Assembly: GCA_963693315.1 (NCBI GenBank)
Contig: OY856188.1
Location: forward strand, 95,537,745-95,601,744
DNA length: 64,000 nt
Direction: 5' to 3'
DNA from: Diogma glabrata
Lineage: Eukaryota > Arthropoda > Insecta > Diptera > Cylindrotomidae
The notes beneath the pieces are model-generated. The model was not told where the DNA came from. It saw only the letters and a list, made by a program, of their open reading frames with translations, and did no database searches. A program made the position numbers and the translations under genes. How positions within the stretch are numbered: position 1 is the stretch's first letter; every line of letters starts with the position of its first letter. Below, one piece after another: positions 47,261 through 58,234 of this stretch.

Positions 47261-49484
47261 CTGTATGTTCGCCATATTTTTCGTTGTTCTATGTATTTCC
47301 TACACCATGCGGTTTTATTTGAGAAAAGTCTAATGCGATTTTCTATAATATTATTTATTTCCTCTAACAATTTATGGTGCAATATGACTCTAGGAGCGTT
47401 ACAAAATGTATTTAGATATGTATTTGTGGGATTTTATGGTTGTCATAAAAATTCGAAAAATTCGAAAATGGCATCCGTTATATAATTTTGGTCTAATGAT
47501 CATGAAATTTTTCTTTTTCAAAGTACTTATTGAGTAATGTCTAATTTTTATAACTTATAAAACTTATAAATTATTTCTCTAAAAGTTATGTAAAGGAATA
47601 CTTTTTAAAAAATATTTTTAAAACATTACAATATACAACTGAAATAAATCAAAATATTCGTTGTTTCATCTTGTTGCGTGCAACTTCAGTTTGTTACAAC
47701 AGCACATTTTAAACATAGATATAACTCATTTATTGCCTAAATGCGACCAAAGTTGTATCAAAATATACCGTAAATTCTGCTTTTTCTGTCGCAATAGAGC
47801 TACAGTTGCGTTAGTTATCTAATCTTGCGACTCTTTTATTTGTAACATTAGCTCTATTGCTACAAATTTGTGCTATCTGGTCTGCATCTTAAAACTGATC
47901 AAATAAATTTTTCGTCTTCTTAAAAGCTACAGACAAGGTAAGTAATTTTCATTCACGATTCATAATTTTAAATTGGTGTAATTTAAGTGTCAGAACAATT
48001 TGTACTCCAAAGATTAGACAAACAACAACATCTTACGCTAAAATTTATTTACCTAAGAATTAAATCGTAAAATAAAATAAGAAATACAATCAATAACTCA
48101 AATTTATTCAAGAAAATCAATTCCAATTAATTTTCGTATGAATTCTTATATTATTTCTGGATTATTTAGATATGTTTACTGACAATTTTAAATTAATGTT
48201 CAATTTAAGATGGTAGTATTTTTCATACCGTCTCATCGTCTTAAAATGGATATTAACCAGAAAATTAAAATAATTTGACGTTGAAATGTTAAAAAATTTA
48301 TTGATGTAAGAAATTTCATTCAGATTAATTGTTGATGGAAATTCTTGTGTTTGCGGGCTCATACTTTTTGATATTTATTAACAAATGAGAACATTATACT
48401 TGCGAAAATTATACTGTATAATATAGAAAACTGTTTGGAAAATTTAATTCAAAGTGAAAATCAAAATGATAATAAATCATTTGATTCAATGTTTAACAAA
48501 AAAATTATATATCCATGGCACTCAAATTTCTAAATATTTAATATAAACGTTTAATCCAAATTCAAAAGAACCAAAAATCATTTCCATAGCAATTTTTGAT
48601 TTCTTTGAGCTTCCATTTAACCACCGTAATTATCTATTTCAAAAAGTTTTCCGAAAACATATTGTTTAGATGATGATGATGATCGTAATAATGATATCTT
48701 CAATGATAATCATCGTGATGACAATATAATATTTCTTTTTATTTAGATGAACCATACCAAACCATCGTTCAATCTCTTGTTTTCTATAATATACATAGTT
48801 TGGTTTCCAATTGTTATTCTTCTGAAAAACAGGAAAAAATATATATTTTATTCTCATACAAAATGAAAATAAAGAAAAATTACCAAAAACGAAAATGTAA
48901 ATTAGAAAACAAAAAAATAGATTTTTATTAGAAAATGTATGTACAAAATGTTGTTTAAATTATTCACAGTAGAAGAAAATTGTACAGTTTTTCTCTAACT
49001 TTGGTCTTATATTATTCAATGCGAGATAAAACGTTCGTTTCTGTTTCCAGAAAATTTTGTTTGCTGAAAATTTTCCTTCATGAACATTTCTCTTGATTAT
49101 ATGGAACGAATGATTGTTGAATTTATTATATTTGTCTGGTGTTTCATGTATTCAAGTATTTAATTTTTTTTACTTTCCTTATTTTTCTAGTTTATGGTAA
49201 TGAGTGATGAGTGACTCTGAAGATTAGGAAAATTATTTGAACATTTTTATTTTGTGCATAAACTTTTTGTTTTGTATATCCCTGCTGATTTTCGTGTGTG
49301 TGACAGACATAATCAAATGGCTTATCTTTGAATATTTAAAAGTGAAAATTTCAATTGGTTAAATGTACGCTCCGAGGTGTTAAAATATTTTAGGAAACGA
49401 ATTTGCAACTACAATTATTTAATAATCAAGTTGATAACTTTATGATGGTGTAATGAATTGTAATCTTTGAGTTGTGAATCCAGT
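47261..49484. other. Non-coding, AT-rich
   Basis: Nothing recognised. Contains a small GAT-type run near 48670-48685. Confidence 0.4.
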
Positions 49485-49612
49485 CATAAGTAGATAAAAC
49501 ATCAACAATCCAATCATAAGTAACAACAACATAAGTAACAACAACAATCATAAGTATCAACAATCATAAGTAACAACAACAATCCAATCATAAGTAGATA
49601 AAACATAACAAC
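49485..49612. repeat. Minisatellite of CATAAGTA units
   Basis: CAATCCAATCATAAGTA, CATAAGTAACAACAAC and related units repeat about six times; CATAAGTAGATAAAACAT occurs at both ends. Confidence 0.8.
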
Positions 49613-50640
49613 CAATAAAAAATGTTAAATAACTATAGTGACAGCGGTGAGATTGTATGTAGTAAAACTGTTTTATTAAGCAAGCTAAGATAGAAATGAT
49701 AGCAAACTGAATCATCCAAGAATTATTGGTTTTATTTCTAAAAATTCTTGCATACAGTTTTGAACAAGTAAATTGTTAAATAAAACAATCTTAACACATT
49801 AATGTAAATAAGTTGAATAAATTATATAAAATTATGATATTTACAAACATTTAATTTAATATCAATATTCAAAATAGATTTACTTAATCACTTAAGCAAG
49901 TGCTCAAAATACTTTTTATTTCAATAACCCTTGAAAAATTTATCAACCCTTCGCAATAATTGGTTGTAATTTATTAATAATGAGAATGGATGTTATTCTT
50001 GGGTTGTTCAATTTTATTAAAAATAAATTATGGAAATGATGAATAATTCTATGAATTTTAATTAAAGTTATGAGGTAATCATGAGGTTAAAAATAAATTT
50101 CTGTCTTTACTTTTGGGATATTTTTGTCGATTATAATTTTTTTTTGTAAAATGTTGATTATTTGGTGATGGACCTAATAGTGAATTTTTTGGAAAAATTG
50201 ATTTTAACTTTTTGGCTTTAAGATGCTGTGTGACAAGGGTGGTATGTATTTACCTTAAGCATGGAGTGTTTGTTGGCTATTACGTTCTTTCAATAGTTCA
50301 CTGCCAGATCTAATGTTCGAATACTTACAGTCAATACGCCTGTTCATTGGTGATCTCTGTTAACTGATATGTATTTTTGAGGTAAACACCTTTAATCTGA
50401 AAAAATTTGTTGAATTTGAAAAAAAAAATATCAAACCCAGACAGACAACAAAACAGAATTTGTTCCCGAACTTAAAAAACAAACAAAATACTGAATCGAA
50501 AAGCTCCTGATACCCTCGAAAGTCTATAAACAGAGACTGGGAGGTATAACATGGGCAATATTTTTATTAAATAAGGTTTGGATTATCCCTCCATAAATTG
50601 TAGTAGTAATCCTTATCATAGAAAATTTGGTATTGGTTTA
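49613..50640. other. Non-coding, AT-rich
   Basis: Nothing recognised. Confidence 0.4.
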
Positions 50641-50642
50641 AG

Positions 50643-50915
50643 TTTGTGGAAGATGCAATGAAATCAATACAAACAAGTGATTTCGTTATTGCTAATTTAA
50701 ATCGGCAAGTTGGGAGAGATATCTCTTATTGAAATGTGCTCCAACACGCTACATTTAAATTCGAATGATGATTGCGAGAGGATAGGTATGCGTTATCAAA
50801 TAATTTGAGAACTACCAATACTTTTTTTCCGGGTTGATCAATTCATAAACAGACTTTGAATACATCGAATAGCAACACTCCAATTCATTTTTGTGTCAAG
50901 TATTATGGTAAGAAC
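50643..50915 (+). pseudogene. Possible decayed LINE endonuclease fragment (RTE-like)
   Basis: The frame from 50643 reads SDFVIANLNRQVGRDISY and a stop, comparable to the VIxGDxNAxVG block of the APE nuclease in RTE-like LINEs. In another frame NTFFPG, a stop, then SIHKQTLNTSN resembles the NTxFxxxxIHxxTWxSPDG block that should follow it. Order and spacing are right, but the identity is modest and there are stops and frame changes. Confidence 0.45.
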
Positions 50916-51545
50916 GCTTGAGTTTAATATTTAAATTTTTTTTAAGTACATGGCAATGAGTAGGATACTGTAACAACTGCCTTTCTCGAATTTTACTCTA
51001 AAACAAGAATATTTATGTATAAAGAAATTCTCTAATGATTTGCTAATTTATTTCGGGTCCGGCTTTTAATTTAAAATAATCCATTTCTACAAACACAAAA
51101 AATTTATGTGTGCAACAGGTTAATCAACCAATGTTTAACATTTTATCAGTTTATTGCTTTGTTAAGTCACTCGATGATAATTAATAAATATATTTACTAT
51201 ATACTTGCATGATCAGAATTTTTTTAAAGTAAAGTTTGGTCATAATATTATACGGAGATATAAAACGGTTATGCAATTTATAAAAAGTAGATTGGTTGTC
51301 TGTAGTTGCAGAGGAAAAGAGCATATTTTCTCGTTTGAATAGAATTGTGTATTGAGATGATATATGGAAATGGTTGACTTGCATTTTATATTGATGATTT
51401 TAGGAAATTTTTAATTTTTGTTTGATGAAAGACAAAATAAAAAAATGAAACGTGAGATCGAGAATTTTTCTATTTATACTCGATCAAATATACAATCAGC
51501 TCAAATTTTGTAAAAGCAATAAGATCAAAAATACTAAAATTGTAT
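50916..51545. other. Non-coding spacer
   Basis: AT-rich, nothing recognised. A minus-strand open frame at 51181-51384 has no motif. Confidence 0.4.
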
Positions 51546-52094
51546 ATCGTTGTCCCCGCAGGAGGGATCGATTTTGATCGATTATGATCAATTTTGATCT
51601 ACGGGTCTGACTACCCTGCGTACTCCAGTCCCTGCCATTGACATATGAGTTAGCGTGAGATATCACATACCACTGGCAATGGAAGGAGATGTCATTAGCC
51701 AAGATGATATCTTAGGGTGCTGGCGGACGAACTTTAATTAGTCAACGGCAGCACTTCCAGTCTTAGCTGGGCAGCGATCCGTAGCGGTACCGCTCATTAG
51801 CTCTTCCGAGGAATCGAACCAACACGTAGTTATGTGTGGGCTTTGTGCCTCGATTAAGGTGGTGGGCGGTGCGTCTGGGGTGCGCTGCATCAGCTGGATT
51901 ATTGGCATTTAGATTTGTTTTGTTTTCTGCAAATTTCTCACAATTTGTTTTTCACTTATTATTTTGTTATTATTTCTTCATCTTATCATGAAATATTGGC
52001 ATATGTCATATTTTGTAGTATGATAGAATTTTTTACTTAGTTATGCATTTTAAAATAAAACACAAAAAAATAAAATAAACATTTTGATATATAT
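51546..52094 (+). promoter_or_regulatory. Probable LINE 5' leader
   Basis: Base composition is much less AT-rich than the surroundings from about 51550 to 51910, starting with GATCGATTTTGATCGATTAT-type repeats. LINEs of this kind carry an internal promoter in the leader; its presence here is inference. The minus strand has TTGGTTCGATTCCTCGG at about 51806-51822, which looks like a pol III B box, but I see no A box or tRNA fold. Confidence 0.4.
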
Positions 52095-55000
52095 ATGGCA
52101 GTACAACCGAAAAAAAATAAGTCTGCAAGTGGTAAAGCAAATTTGCGCAATCCACCCGCCCATAAAGCGGCATGTCCACGGAATTTGCAGGGACAAAACA
52201 TATATGAATCAATAAAAAATTTTAAAATACATGTTCAAAACATCTGCGGATTGAACGCTAACCATGACCACGTGCAACATCATCTTGACCACGACAAACC
52301 GAACATTCTATTCCTTACAGAAACACAAGTTTCTGAAAATTTTCTCTTTATAGAATCGCTTAATTCCAAATATAGGCTCGAATCAGCTTTCAAACTCCAT
52401 CAGGGCGTATGCGCATTCATTAATGAGAGTGTTGCGTACACGCGCTTTCCAAATTTTGAACTACACGGTGACGGCTTCAATACAATGGTTTTAAAGATTT
52501 GTCTTCCAGAAATGACTTTTTTTACAATAGCTTTATACCGGTCCCCCAACAAACGTAACCCAAACTTTTTTAATATACTGACAAAAATTATGGACGAGAT
52601 TAGAGCAAAGTCCCCTAATTGTGAAGTTATCGTTACCGGTGACTTCAACGTCCACAACAAATCATGGTTGGAATTCTCCAAATCGACCGACGATGTTGAC
52701 AATAGTGGAAAACTGGCAGAAATTTTTGCCGCGTCTCAGGGCCTATTCCAAATTGTTAAAAGCCCGACTTTCACTCCCCGTAATGGCGGTGATAATAGTT
52801 TTCTACTAGATCTCTATCTTACCACAATGCCAGATATTACGAGTGTCGATGTTGCGAAAGGTAGTATTGGAAATTCTAATCATTATTTAATCTCATCAGT
52901 TATCAAAACTGATTTACTTAAAACTACAGCTCCCAAACCCCGTAAAATATTTCACTACTCAAAAATGGATAAGAGTGGTCTTCAAAATTTTTTCCATGGT
53001 TTCCCTTTCGACCGTCATTGTTTTTACACTGACAATGTAAATGTTTCTGCTCAAAACTTTACAGAAACCATCCAATTTGCTATCAATAAATTTGTCCCTT
53101 TCTCCATAGTAAAACCCAAACAAAAATACTTGTATTCGAAAGCTGCCAAAACGGCACTTAGAAACAAACGTAGATCATTTAATATTTGGATTCATAACAA
53201 AACTCCCACTAATCGATCCCAATATCTAAAGGCCAACAAAATATCTAATCAGATTATCTCAAACGAAAAGTCCGAAATTGACAGAGCGAAAGCCTCAAAA
53301 CTTACGTCTCTGTCTGTTTCTGACAAGAGTTTCTACAGTGCCATTAATTCTTTAAATTCTGGTACAAAATTTTCTATTCCCCCTATTATTGATGGTGATT
53401 TAATCGTCAATGATCCCGCAAGAAAAGCTAACTTGTTCGCTGAACGCTTTGCTCTGAACTCCACTGTTTTGGAAACTCCTAACGAAATACCCCAAATCCA
53501 GTCTTCAGGAGTTAATATGAATGAACTTCACTTCAAACCCAAAATAGTCGCTAAACTTTTAAAGGGGTTAAACATCAATAAAGCATCAGGAATGGACAAT
53601 ATTCCACCCATTATTTTAAAAACCTTTTCCCAAGAACTTGCATCAACTTTAACTAAAATATTCTACCAATCCTACAAATCTGGTATATTTCCCTCGTGCT
53701 GGAAGTTGGCAAATGTCCAGCCCGTCCCCAAAAAGGGACCTAAATCCGATATCTCAAATTATAGGCCAATAGCTTTACTATCGGTCCTATCCAAAGTCTA
53801 TGAGCATTATATTAATACACATATTTCAAAATTTCTGGAAGAAAATCATTTGATATCCGACAGCCAATACGGTTTTCGAAACAAAAGATCAACTACCGAT
53901 CTATTAAACTTTGTAGCGCATTGTTGGAACAGCAAACTTGATAAAGGTGGTGAAACATACGTTATCGCTTTTGACATCTCCAAGGCATTCGATCGAGTCT
54001 GGCATGCCAACTTAATCAACAAGCTCGTTGCGTACGGTTTTCATCCCAATGTTGTGAAGCTGATTCAAAATTTTCTATCCGACCGATACATTTCGGTAAC
54101 CTTAGACGGATATTCTTCTGAGTCTAAACTAATTAACGCTGGTGTACCCCAAGGCTCAGTATTGTCCCCAACCCTATTTTTGATTTATATCAACAAATTG
54201 TTGAAAATCACCAGCAACCCAATAAATAGTTTTGCAGATGATAGTACTCTGCACAAGTCGTTCAAGGCCCTTCCTTCAAAAGGTAAAATGCCCGAACGAA
54301 TTAATCCTGCCCGGAGAGACGCTGCCATAAACGTGAACAAAGACCTGAATAAAGTCGCCGACTGGGGTGACCAAAACCTTGTCAATTTCAACTCCACCAA
54401 AACACAGCTGTTGATTGTTTCCAGATTAAAGACCGAGTTCTCCAAAGATATTTTATTTAGTATGTGTGATGAACCAAGAGGTGAATGTAAAAACATTCGT
54501 TTATTGGGTGTCACAGTTTCAAATGACCTACTCTGGAACGATCATGTAATGGCGATGGCAAAAAGCGCGTCTAAAAAACTCGCCCTCCTAAATAGATGCA
54601 AAAAATTTTTCACTCCATACCAATTGCTCCATGTTTATAAGTCCTATATTCGTCCATGTATGGAGTACTGCTGTCAAGTTTGGGGTGCTGCCTCTGTTTC
54701 CATCTTGACCCTCTTGGACTCTGTTCAAAAGCGAGCTATACGAATTGTAGGTGATCGAACTTTGACATCAAAACTTGATTCCCTACAACATCGTCGCACT
54801 GTTGCTGACCTCGTTATTTTTTACAAATATCGTCATCAGCAGTGCTCAGATGAAATCAGCGGCATCATGCCTCAAACTTATTCTTGCCCCCGTTCCACTC
54901 GGCAATCGGCTGCCGCAACCAGTGAAACGGTAAAGATCCCGCGCTGTCATACTGGCAGATCGCAGAGAGACTTCTTTGTCCGAACTGCGTACAAATGGAA

Positions 55001-55118
55001 TAGTTTTCCGGAACACTTAGTCTCAGGTGGCTTCAACCCACAGATGTTTAAAAAAAGCGTTAATCTACAACTCAGAACGCCAGTTGTTGTGGGACACAGG
55101 TCTAGACCTAGGTCTTAA
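52095..55118 (+). CDS. LINE ORF2: APE endonuclease plus reverse transcriptase, intact
   Basis: 1007 codons from ATG 52095. The N-terminus is basic and Pro/Ala-rich (about 40 residues). The nuclease spans about 45-265: VQNICGLNANH (catalytic Asn), LFLTET (Glu76), YRSPNKRNP, VTGDFNVHN (Asp183, Asn185), SNHYLIS (261-267, where most relatives have SDH). The RT spans about 490-770: NKASGMDNIPPIILK, NYRPIALLS, YGFRNKRSTTDLL, AFDISKAFDRVWH (from 625), AGVPQGSVLSP (from 682), SFADDSTLH (FADD 713-716). A C-terminal LLGVTV, RPCMEYCCQVWGA, SLQHRRTVADL and FFVRTAYKWNS follow. Family role: nick the target, reverse-transcribe the element RNA. It is uninterrupted, but Asn262 replaces a usual catalytic Asp and INKLL has Lys where relatives have Glu/Asp. 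Confidence 0.9.
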   Translation: MAVQPKKNKSASGKANLRNPPAHKAACPRNLQGQNIYESIKNFKIHVQNICGLNANHDHVQHHLDHDKPNILFLTETQVSENFLFIESLNSKYRLESAFKLHQGVCAFINESVAYTRFPNFELHGDGFNTMVLKICLPEMTFFTIALYRSPNKRNPNFFNILTKIMDEIRAKSPNCEVIVTGDFNVHNKSWLEFSKSTDDVDNSGKLAEIFAASQGLFQIVKSPTFTPRNGGDNSFLLDLYLTTMPDITSVDVAKGSIGNSNHYLISSVIKTDLLKTTAPKPRKIFHYSKMDKSGLQNFFHGFPFDRHCFYTDNVNVSAQNFTETIQFAINKFVPFSIVKPKQKYLYSKAAKTALRNKRRSFNIWIHNKTPTNRSQYLKANKISNQIISNEKSEIDRAKASKLTSLSVSDKSFYSAINSLNSGTKFSIPPIIDGDLIVNDPARKANLFAERFALNSTVLETPNEIPQIQSSGVNMNELHFKPKIVAKLLKGLNINKASGMDNIPPIILKTFSQELASTLTKIFYQSYKSGIFPSCWKLANVQPVPKKGPKSDISNYRPIALLSVLSKVYEHYINTHISKFLEENHLISDSQYGFRNKRSTTDLLNFVAHCWNSKLDKGGETYVIAFDISKAFDRVWHANLINKLVAYGFHPNVVKLIQNFLSDRYISVTLDGYSSESKLINAGVPQGSVLSPTLFLIYINKLLKITSNPINSFADDSTLHKSFKALPSKGKMPERINPARRDAAINVNKDLNKVADWGDQNLVNFNSTKTQLLIVSRLKTEFSKDILFSMCDEPRGECKNIRLLGVTVSNDLLWNDHVMAMAKSASKKLALLNRCKKFFTPYQLLHVYKSYIRPCMEYCCQVWGAASVSILTLLDSVQKRAIRIVGDRTLTSKLDSLQHRRTVADLVIFYKYRHQQCSDEISGIMPQTYSCPRSTRQSAAATSETVKIPRCHTGRSQRDFFVRTAYKWNSFPEHLVSGGFNPQMFKKSVNLQLRTPVVVGHRSRPRS

Positions 55119-55195
55119 AAGGTATTTATGTGTTGTTGTGACACATATTCTAAACCCTATTACACAACACATTTTATTAAAAAAAAAAAAAATAT
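55119..55195 (+). other. LINE 3' untranslated region and poly(A)
   Basis: About 60 bp that match, inverted, the 3' end at 30488-30560, containing ATGTGTTGTTGTGACACAT and ACACAACACATTTTATTA, then A(n). TGTGTTGTTGTGACACA can form a small hairpin. Confidence 0.75.
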
Positions 55196-55382
55196 ATTGA
55201 AACTTGTTGGTTATTTCCTTAATAAATAAAAATAAAATTTACAATCATAGTGATTCTAAATGATTTTTTTTGTTCGGAAAGTGAATTAGAAGAATGAAAA
55301 GGAAGTAGGAATTGGATCAATAGTGACTGCAAGTACACTTTTCTGATAATTGTAATGATAAATGATAACTGTAAATTGGAGA

Positions 55383-55630
55383 ATGTTCAATTTGACAAAT
55401 TTGAATATTGGATTAGATTAAGAGTTTGTTTCGGAAGGGAGAAATGGAATTGACATTAGTTGGTCTTGAAAATTTAAGAAAGACAACATTTCTTAATGTT
55501 ATTGACTTTAGACAGTTTGGTGAAGATATGATAACAGCTGTTGGTTTCAATATGAGAAAAACAAATTACAATGAGGAAATGTAACAATCAGTTTGGGATT
55601 GATGAACAATCAAAATTTAGATAGAAACAA
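55383..55630 (+). pseudogene. Arl8: Arl8 small GTPase pseudogene (5' part)
   Basis: ADP-ribosylation-factor-like GTPase 8 normally controls lysosome movement. A start ATG at 55383 reads MFNLTNL, then after a one-base shift ILD, stop, IKSLFRKGE, then [35 protein letters not shown]. This lines up with Arl8 from its first residue: its N-terminal helix (LDW..KSLFWKE), MELTLVGL, the P-loop and the switch I region (VGFNMRK). After another shift NVTI and a Q..R stretch correspond to the NVTIKVWDIGGQPRF region. The P-loop Gly-Lys is changed (LRKTT), Trp is replaced by a stop, and several frameshifts occur, so it is non-functional. Similarity fades after about 55630. A continuous copy without introns suggests a processed pseudogene; this is inference. 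Confidence 0.85.
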
Positions 55631-55976
55631 TTTGGATCATCATATGTACTTACACTTATAATGTAAGCTTTATTTTTTAGATTTGATTAATTTAGAGATT
55701 TTTTGTGCTCTTATTATTAAATTATTGTTTTTGATTTTTTTTATTATAAATTATTTGCTTTTTATCTTCAACCATGGATTGTTCTTGACTAACATTTATG
55801 AAATAAGAAATTTCCCAAGCCAGCTTCATCTAGTTAAAATCAGTTATAACATAATAAAAATAAAGTCCAAATTGTTTAAAATAAGGAAGACCAATCAGTA
55901 CAGCGCTTTCTAACTGTAATACATTAAAAAACTTCTTTTCAAAAATAAACGATAATTTGACCAATTAAAAAAATCT

Positions 55977-56290
55977 GTTGTCTATGTAACTAGTTGTCAC
56001 GATTGCTCTATCAAATATATCGGGCAGACAGGAAGAAATTTCAAAATAAGAGCCAAGGAACATCTATTAGCTATTAAACAAGCAAGTAGAGAATTTGCTC
56101 TGACAAACCATATTATCCTTGAGAATCTTCTTAACATAAGTGATCAGCAACAAGTCAAGCGATGAACAAAATTTGTTCGTGCTTCTTAGGCACATGCAAA
56201 GGAACCCACAAAAGAAAAATTGATGCTAATTGAAGCTACAGGCCACATCGGTGAAGCTTGTGGTCTTAAGAATGGCATGCTCTGTTCTAA
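55977..56290 (+). pseudogene. Penelope-like GIY-YIG endonuclease fragment
   Basis: The plus strand reads KKSVVYVTSCHDCSIKYIGQ, then TGRNFKIRAKEHLLAIKQ and a stretch to LTNHIILE. This has the C-x2-C pair, the KYIGQTGR core of GIY-YIG and the Arg/His of the R..EH segment, as in Penelope-like endonucleases. The residues differ from the element at 28746-29753, so it is another family. Stops follow from about 56165; a further stretch IEATGHIGEACGLKN near 56228-56275 may be its tail. Confidence 0.7.
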
Positions 56291-57060
56291 GTAATATTCC
56301 TCCTTGATAACAATAACTACTATTCAAACTCAAAAATACACAAAAAAAAACAAAGTAAATTTTACAAATTTTTTTATAAATATACAACTCACAATTGTAT
56401 TTGTAAGCTGATATGGTATATTTCAAAAAAACAAAAAATTTATTTGATCTACTAATTATTTTTCGATTTGAAGGGAAAAAACTGTTCATCAAAAAATAAA
56501 TAAATAAATTTATAAAGTAAATAATTAAATAAGTAAATGAATTAATAAATTTATAAAAAAGTTGTAAAAGTTTCCTTTATTAGCGTAGCCTATTTTTTTA
56601 AAGTTCAGCTTAATCATTTAGGTTATAGACCTCGAATGCTTGATGCAAGTGTTAACGATAGGAAAGTAGCAATTTCGTTTGCAATGAAGTTGCTAATGGA
56701 TAAAACATTTTACTAGGACAGTAAATAAAATTGTCTGTAAAAACTTGAGCAAAATCATCTCGAAACATAATACTAAAGCTTCAGCACGGTGAATGTTTTA
56801 TTTTGGACCCAACTTTCAGTTCATATGTCACTCGCCGAGTTCTGCGACTACTCATTTTTTCAAGAAAAAAACAGGTGAGACTATCTATCCCCTTTGCACA
56901 TTTTGCAGAATTTTCTACTCATTCTTGCGAATTTGCGACTACTCATTTTTTTCGAGAAAAAACAGGTAAGACTATTCTCTTTGCATATTTTGCGGAATTT
57001 TTTGTCAAAAAAAAATGCTGACAGGAATATATAGAATTCCATTTAATTTTTTAAATACTA
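56291..57060. other. Non-coding with a short duplicated motif
   Basis: TTGCGACTACTCATTTTTT with CGAGAAAAAACAGGT (about 56930-56965) repeats an earlier TCTGCGACTACTCATTTTTT with CAAGAAAAAAACAGGT (about 56837-56875), period about 93 bp. Nothing codes convincingly. Confidence 0.5.
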
Positions 57061-57066
57061 GCTAAT

Positions 57067-58216
57067 GTCGTACTTGCTCGACTCATCCCGTTCGCCAATG
57101 TTGGGAGTACAACATCAGCATTCACCAGCTCTACGTTGATTTCAGGCAAGCATATGATAGTATCATCCGCGACAACCTCTGGTCCACACTCATATGCCTT
57201 GGTATCCCAGAGAAACTTGTTTTTCTGTGCAAACTCACAACATCGGGATCAAATTGAAGAATATTAATCGAAGGGTCAGTTTCTGATTCTTTCAATATAA
57301 CATCAGGTGTTCGACAAGGTGATGCACTCGCGCCTGTACTGTTTAATTTGGCGCTGGTGTACGCGATAAGAAAAAGCCGAATTGAGACGCAAAACTGCAT
57401 ATATAAGAAATCTAGTCAAGTTCTTGGCTACGCAGATGATATTGTGCTTCTCGGACGTAGAACGAGCGATATTAAAGATAGTCTCTCTCAGCTTGAAAGA
57501 AATGCTAAACGACTTGGATTATGCATCAACACCGGCAAAACTAAAGTGTTAACAACATCTAAGAACATACCTCCCGGCAATCTGGATACTGGCGACTACG
57601 AAGTGGAACGCGTGGAAAACTTCGAATACCTCGGGTCTGTTATAACATCGTCAAATGACATGCAGGCAGATATCAAAGCCCGTGTCTCTGCCGCATACAG
57701 AGTTTTCTACGCATACTCAAAACTTCTGCGATCAAAACATCTTTCGCGGTCGTGTAAACTCACACTTTACAAAGCATTAATTCAACCTGTGCTTACATTT
57801 GGAAGTGCAAGCTGGGCACTGACTTCCTCCGATTGTAGAATTTTATCAACATTCGAGAGGAAGATCATACGAACAATTTATGGTCCATGCAAAGTTGCTG
57901 AAAATCAGTATAGAATCCGAATGAATCACGAAATCAGACAGCTTCTTGGAGGCTGCGATGTAATCGGATTCATTAAATCTAACCGGATCAGATGGTTTGG
58001 TCATGTAGAAAGGGCTCCATTAGATAGAATGATAAAAAAGCGTCCCAACAACAACCAGCTGGTGTTCGTCGAAGAGGAAGACCTAGACAACGCTGGCGTG
58101 ATGACATCATCCAAGACCTTCGTGATATAGGATGTCGAAACTGGGGTCAACTGGTCATGGAACGAGATGATTGGAAGCTTATTGCACAGACGGCAAAATC
58201 CCTTCATGGGATGTAA
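57067..58216 (+). pseudogene. RTE-like LINE reverse transcriptase with internal deletion
   Basis: It starts with VVLARLIPFAN (57067-57099) and jumps straight to CWEYNISIHQLYVDFRQAYD, so the QxGFRxGxST segment (about 40 residues) between them is missing. Next, WSTLICLGIPEKL, a TGA at about 57256, then SGVRQGDALAPVLF, VLGYADDIVLLG (catalytic YADD), LGLCINTGKTKVL, FEYLGSVITSSND, and RIRWFGHVERAP. The main open part is 57348-58130; a frameshift near 58060 leads to RRGRPRQRWRDDIIQDL and a stop after AKSLHGM at 58216. No endonuclease. Different family from 11847-12817. Confidence 0.82.
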
Positions 58217-58234
58217 ACGCCAGAGAGAGAGAAA

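Larger units (their letters stand above)
51546..55195 (+). mobile_element. Apparently full-length Jockey/CR1-type LINE with intact ORF
   Basis: A GC-richer leader (about 51546-51910, boundary inferred from composition) is followed by AT-rich sequence, a single 1007-codon ORF, a short 3' untranslated region and a poly(A) run (about 55180-55193). The 5'-truncated copy at 30468-33104 is nearly identical over 2.6 kb in opposite orientation. No separate ORF1 was found. I could not find a clean target duplication, so the 5' limit is uncertain. This is the only LINE in the window with an uninterrupted nuclease plus RT. Confidence 0.8.

Noticed and set aside
49485..49612. CRISPR-like array
   Set aside because: Units are short, contiguous and variable, without spacers, and the sequence is clearly eukaryotic.
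51806..51822. Possible tRNA or SINE (B-box-like GGTTCGATTCC on the minus strand)
   Set aside because: No A box, no cloverleaf, no terminal poly(T) in the right place; it lies in the GC-richer LINE leader.
52400..52702. Minus-strand 100-codon frame, and a similar one at 54185-54514 (and 31151-31480)
   Set aside because: Antisense of LINE ORF2; conserved between copies only because the sense strand is.
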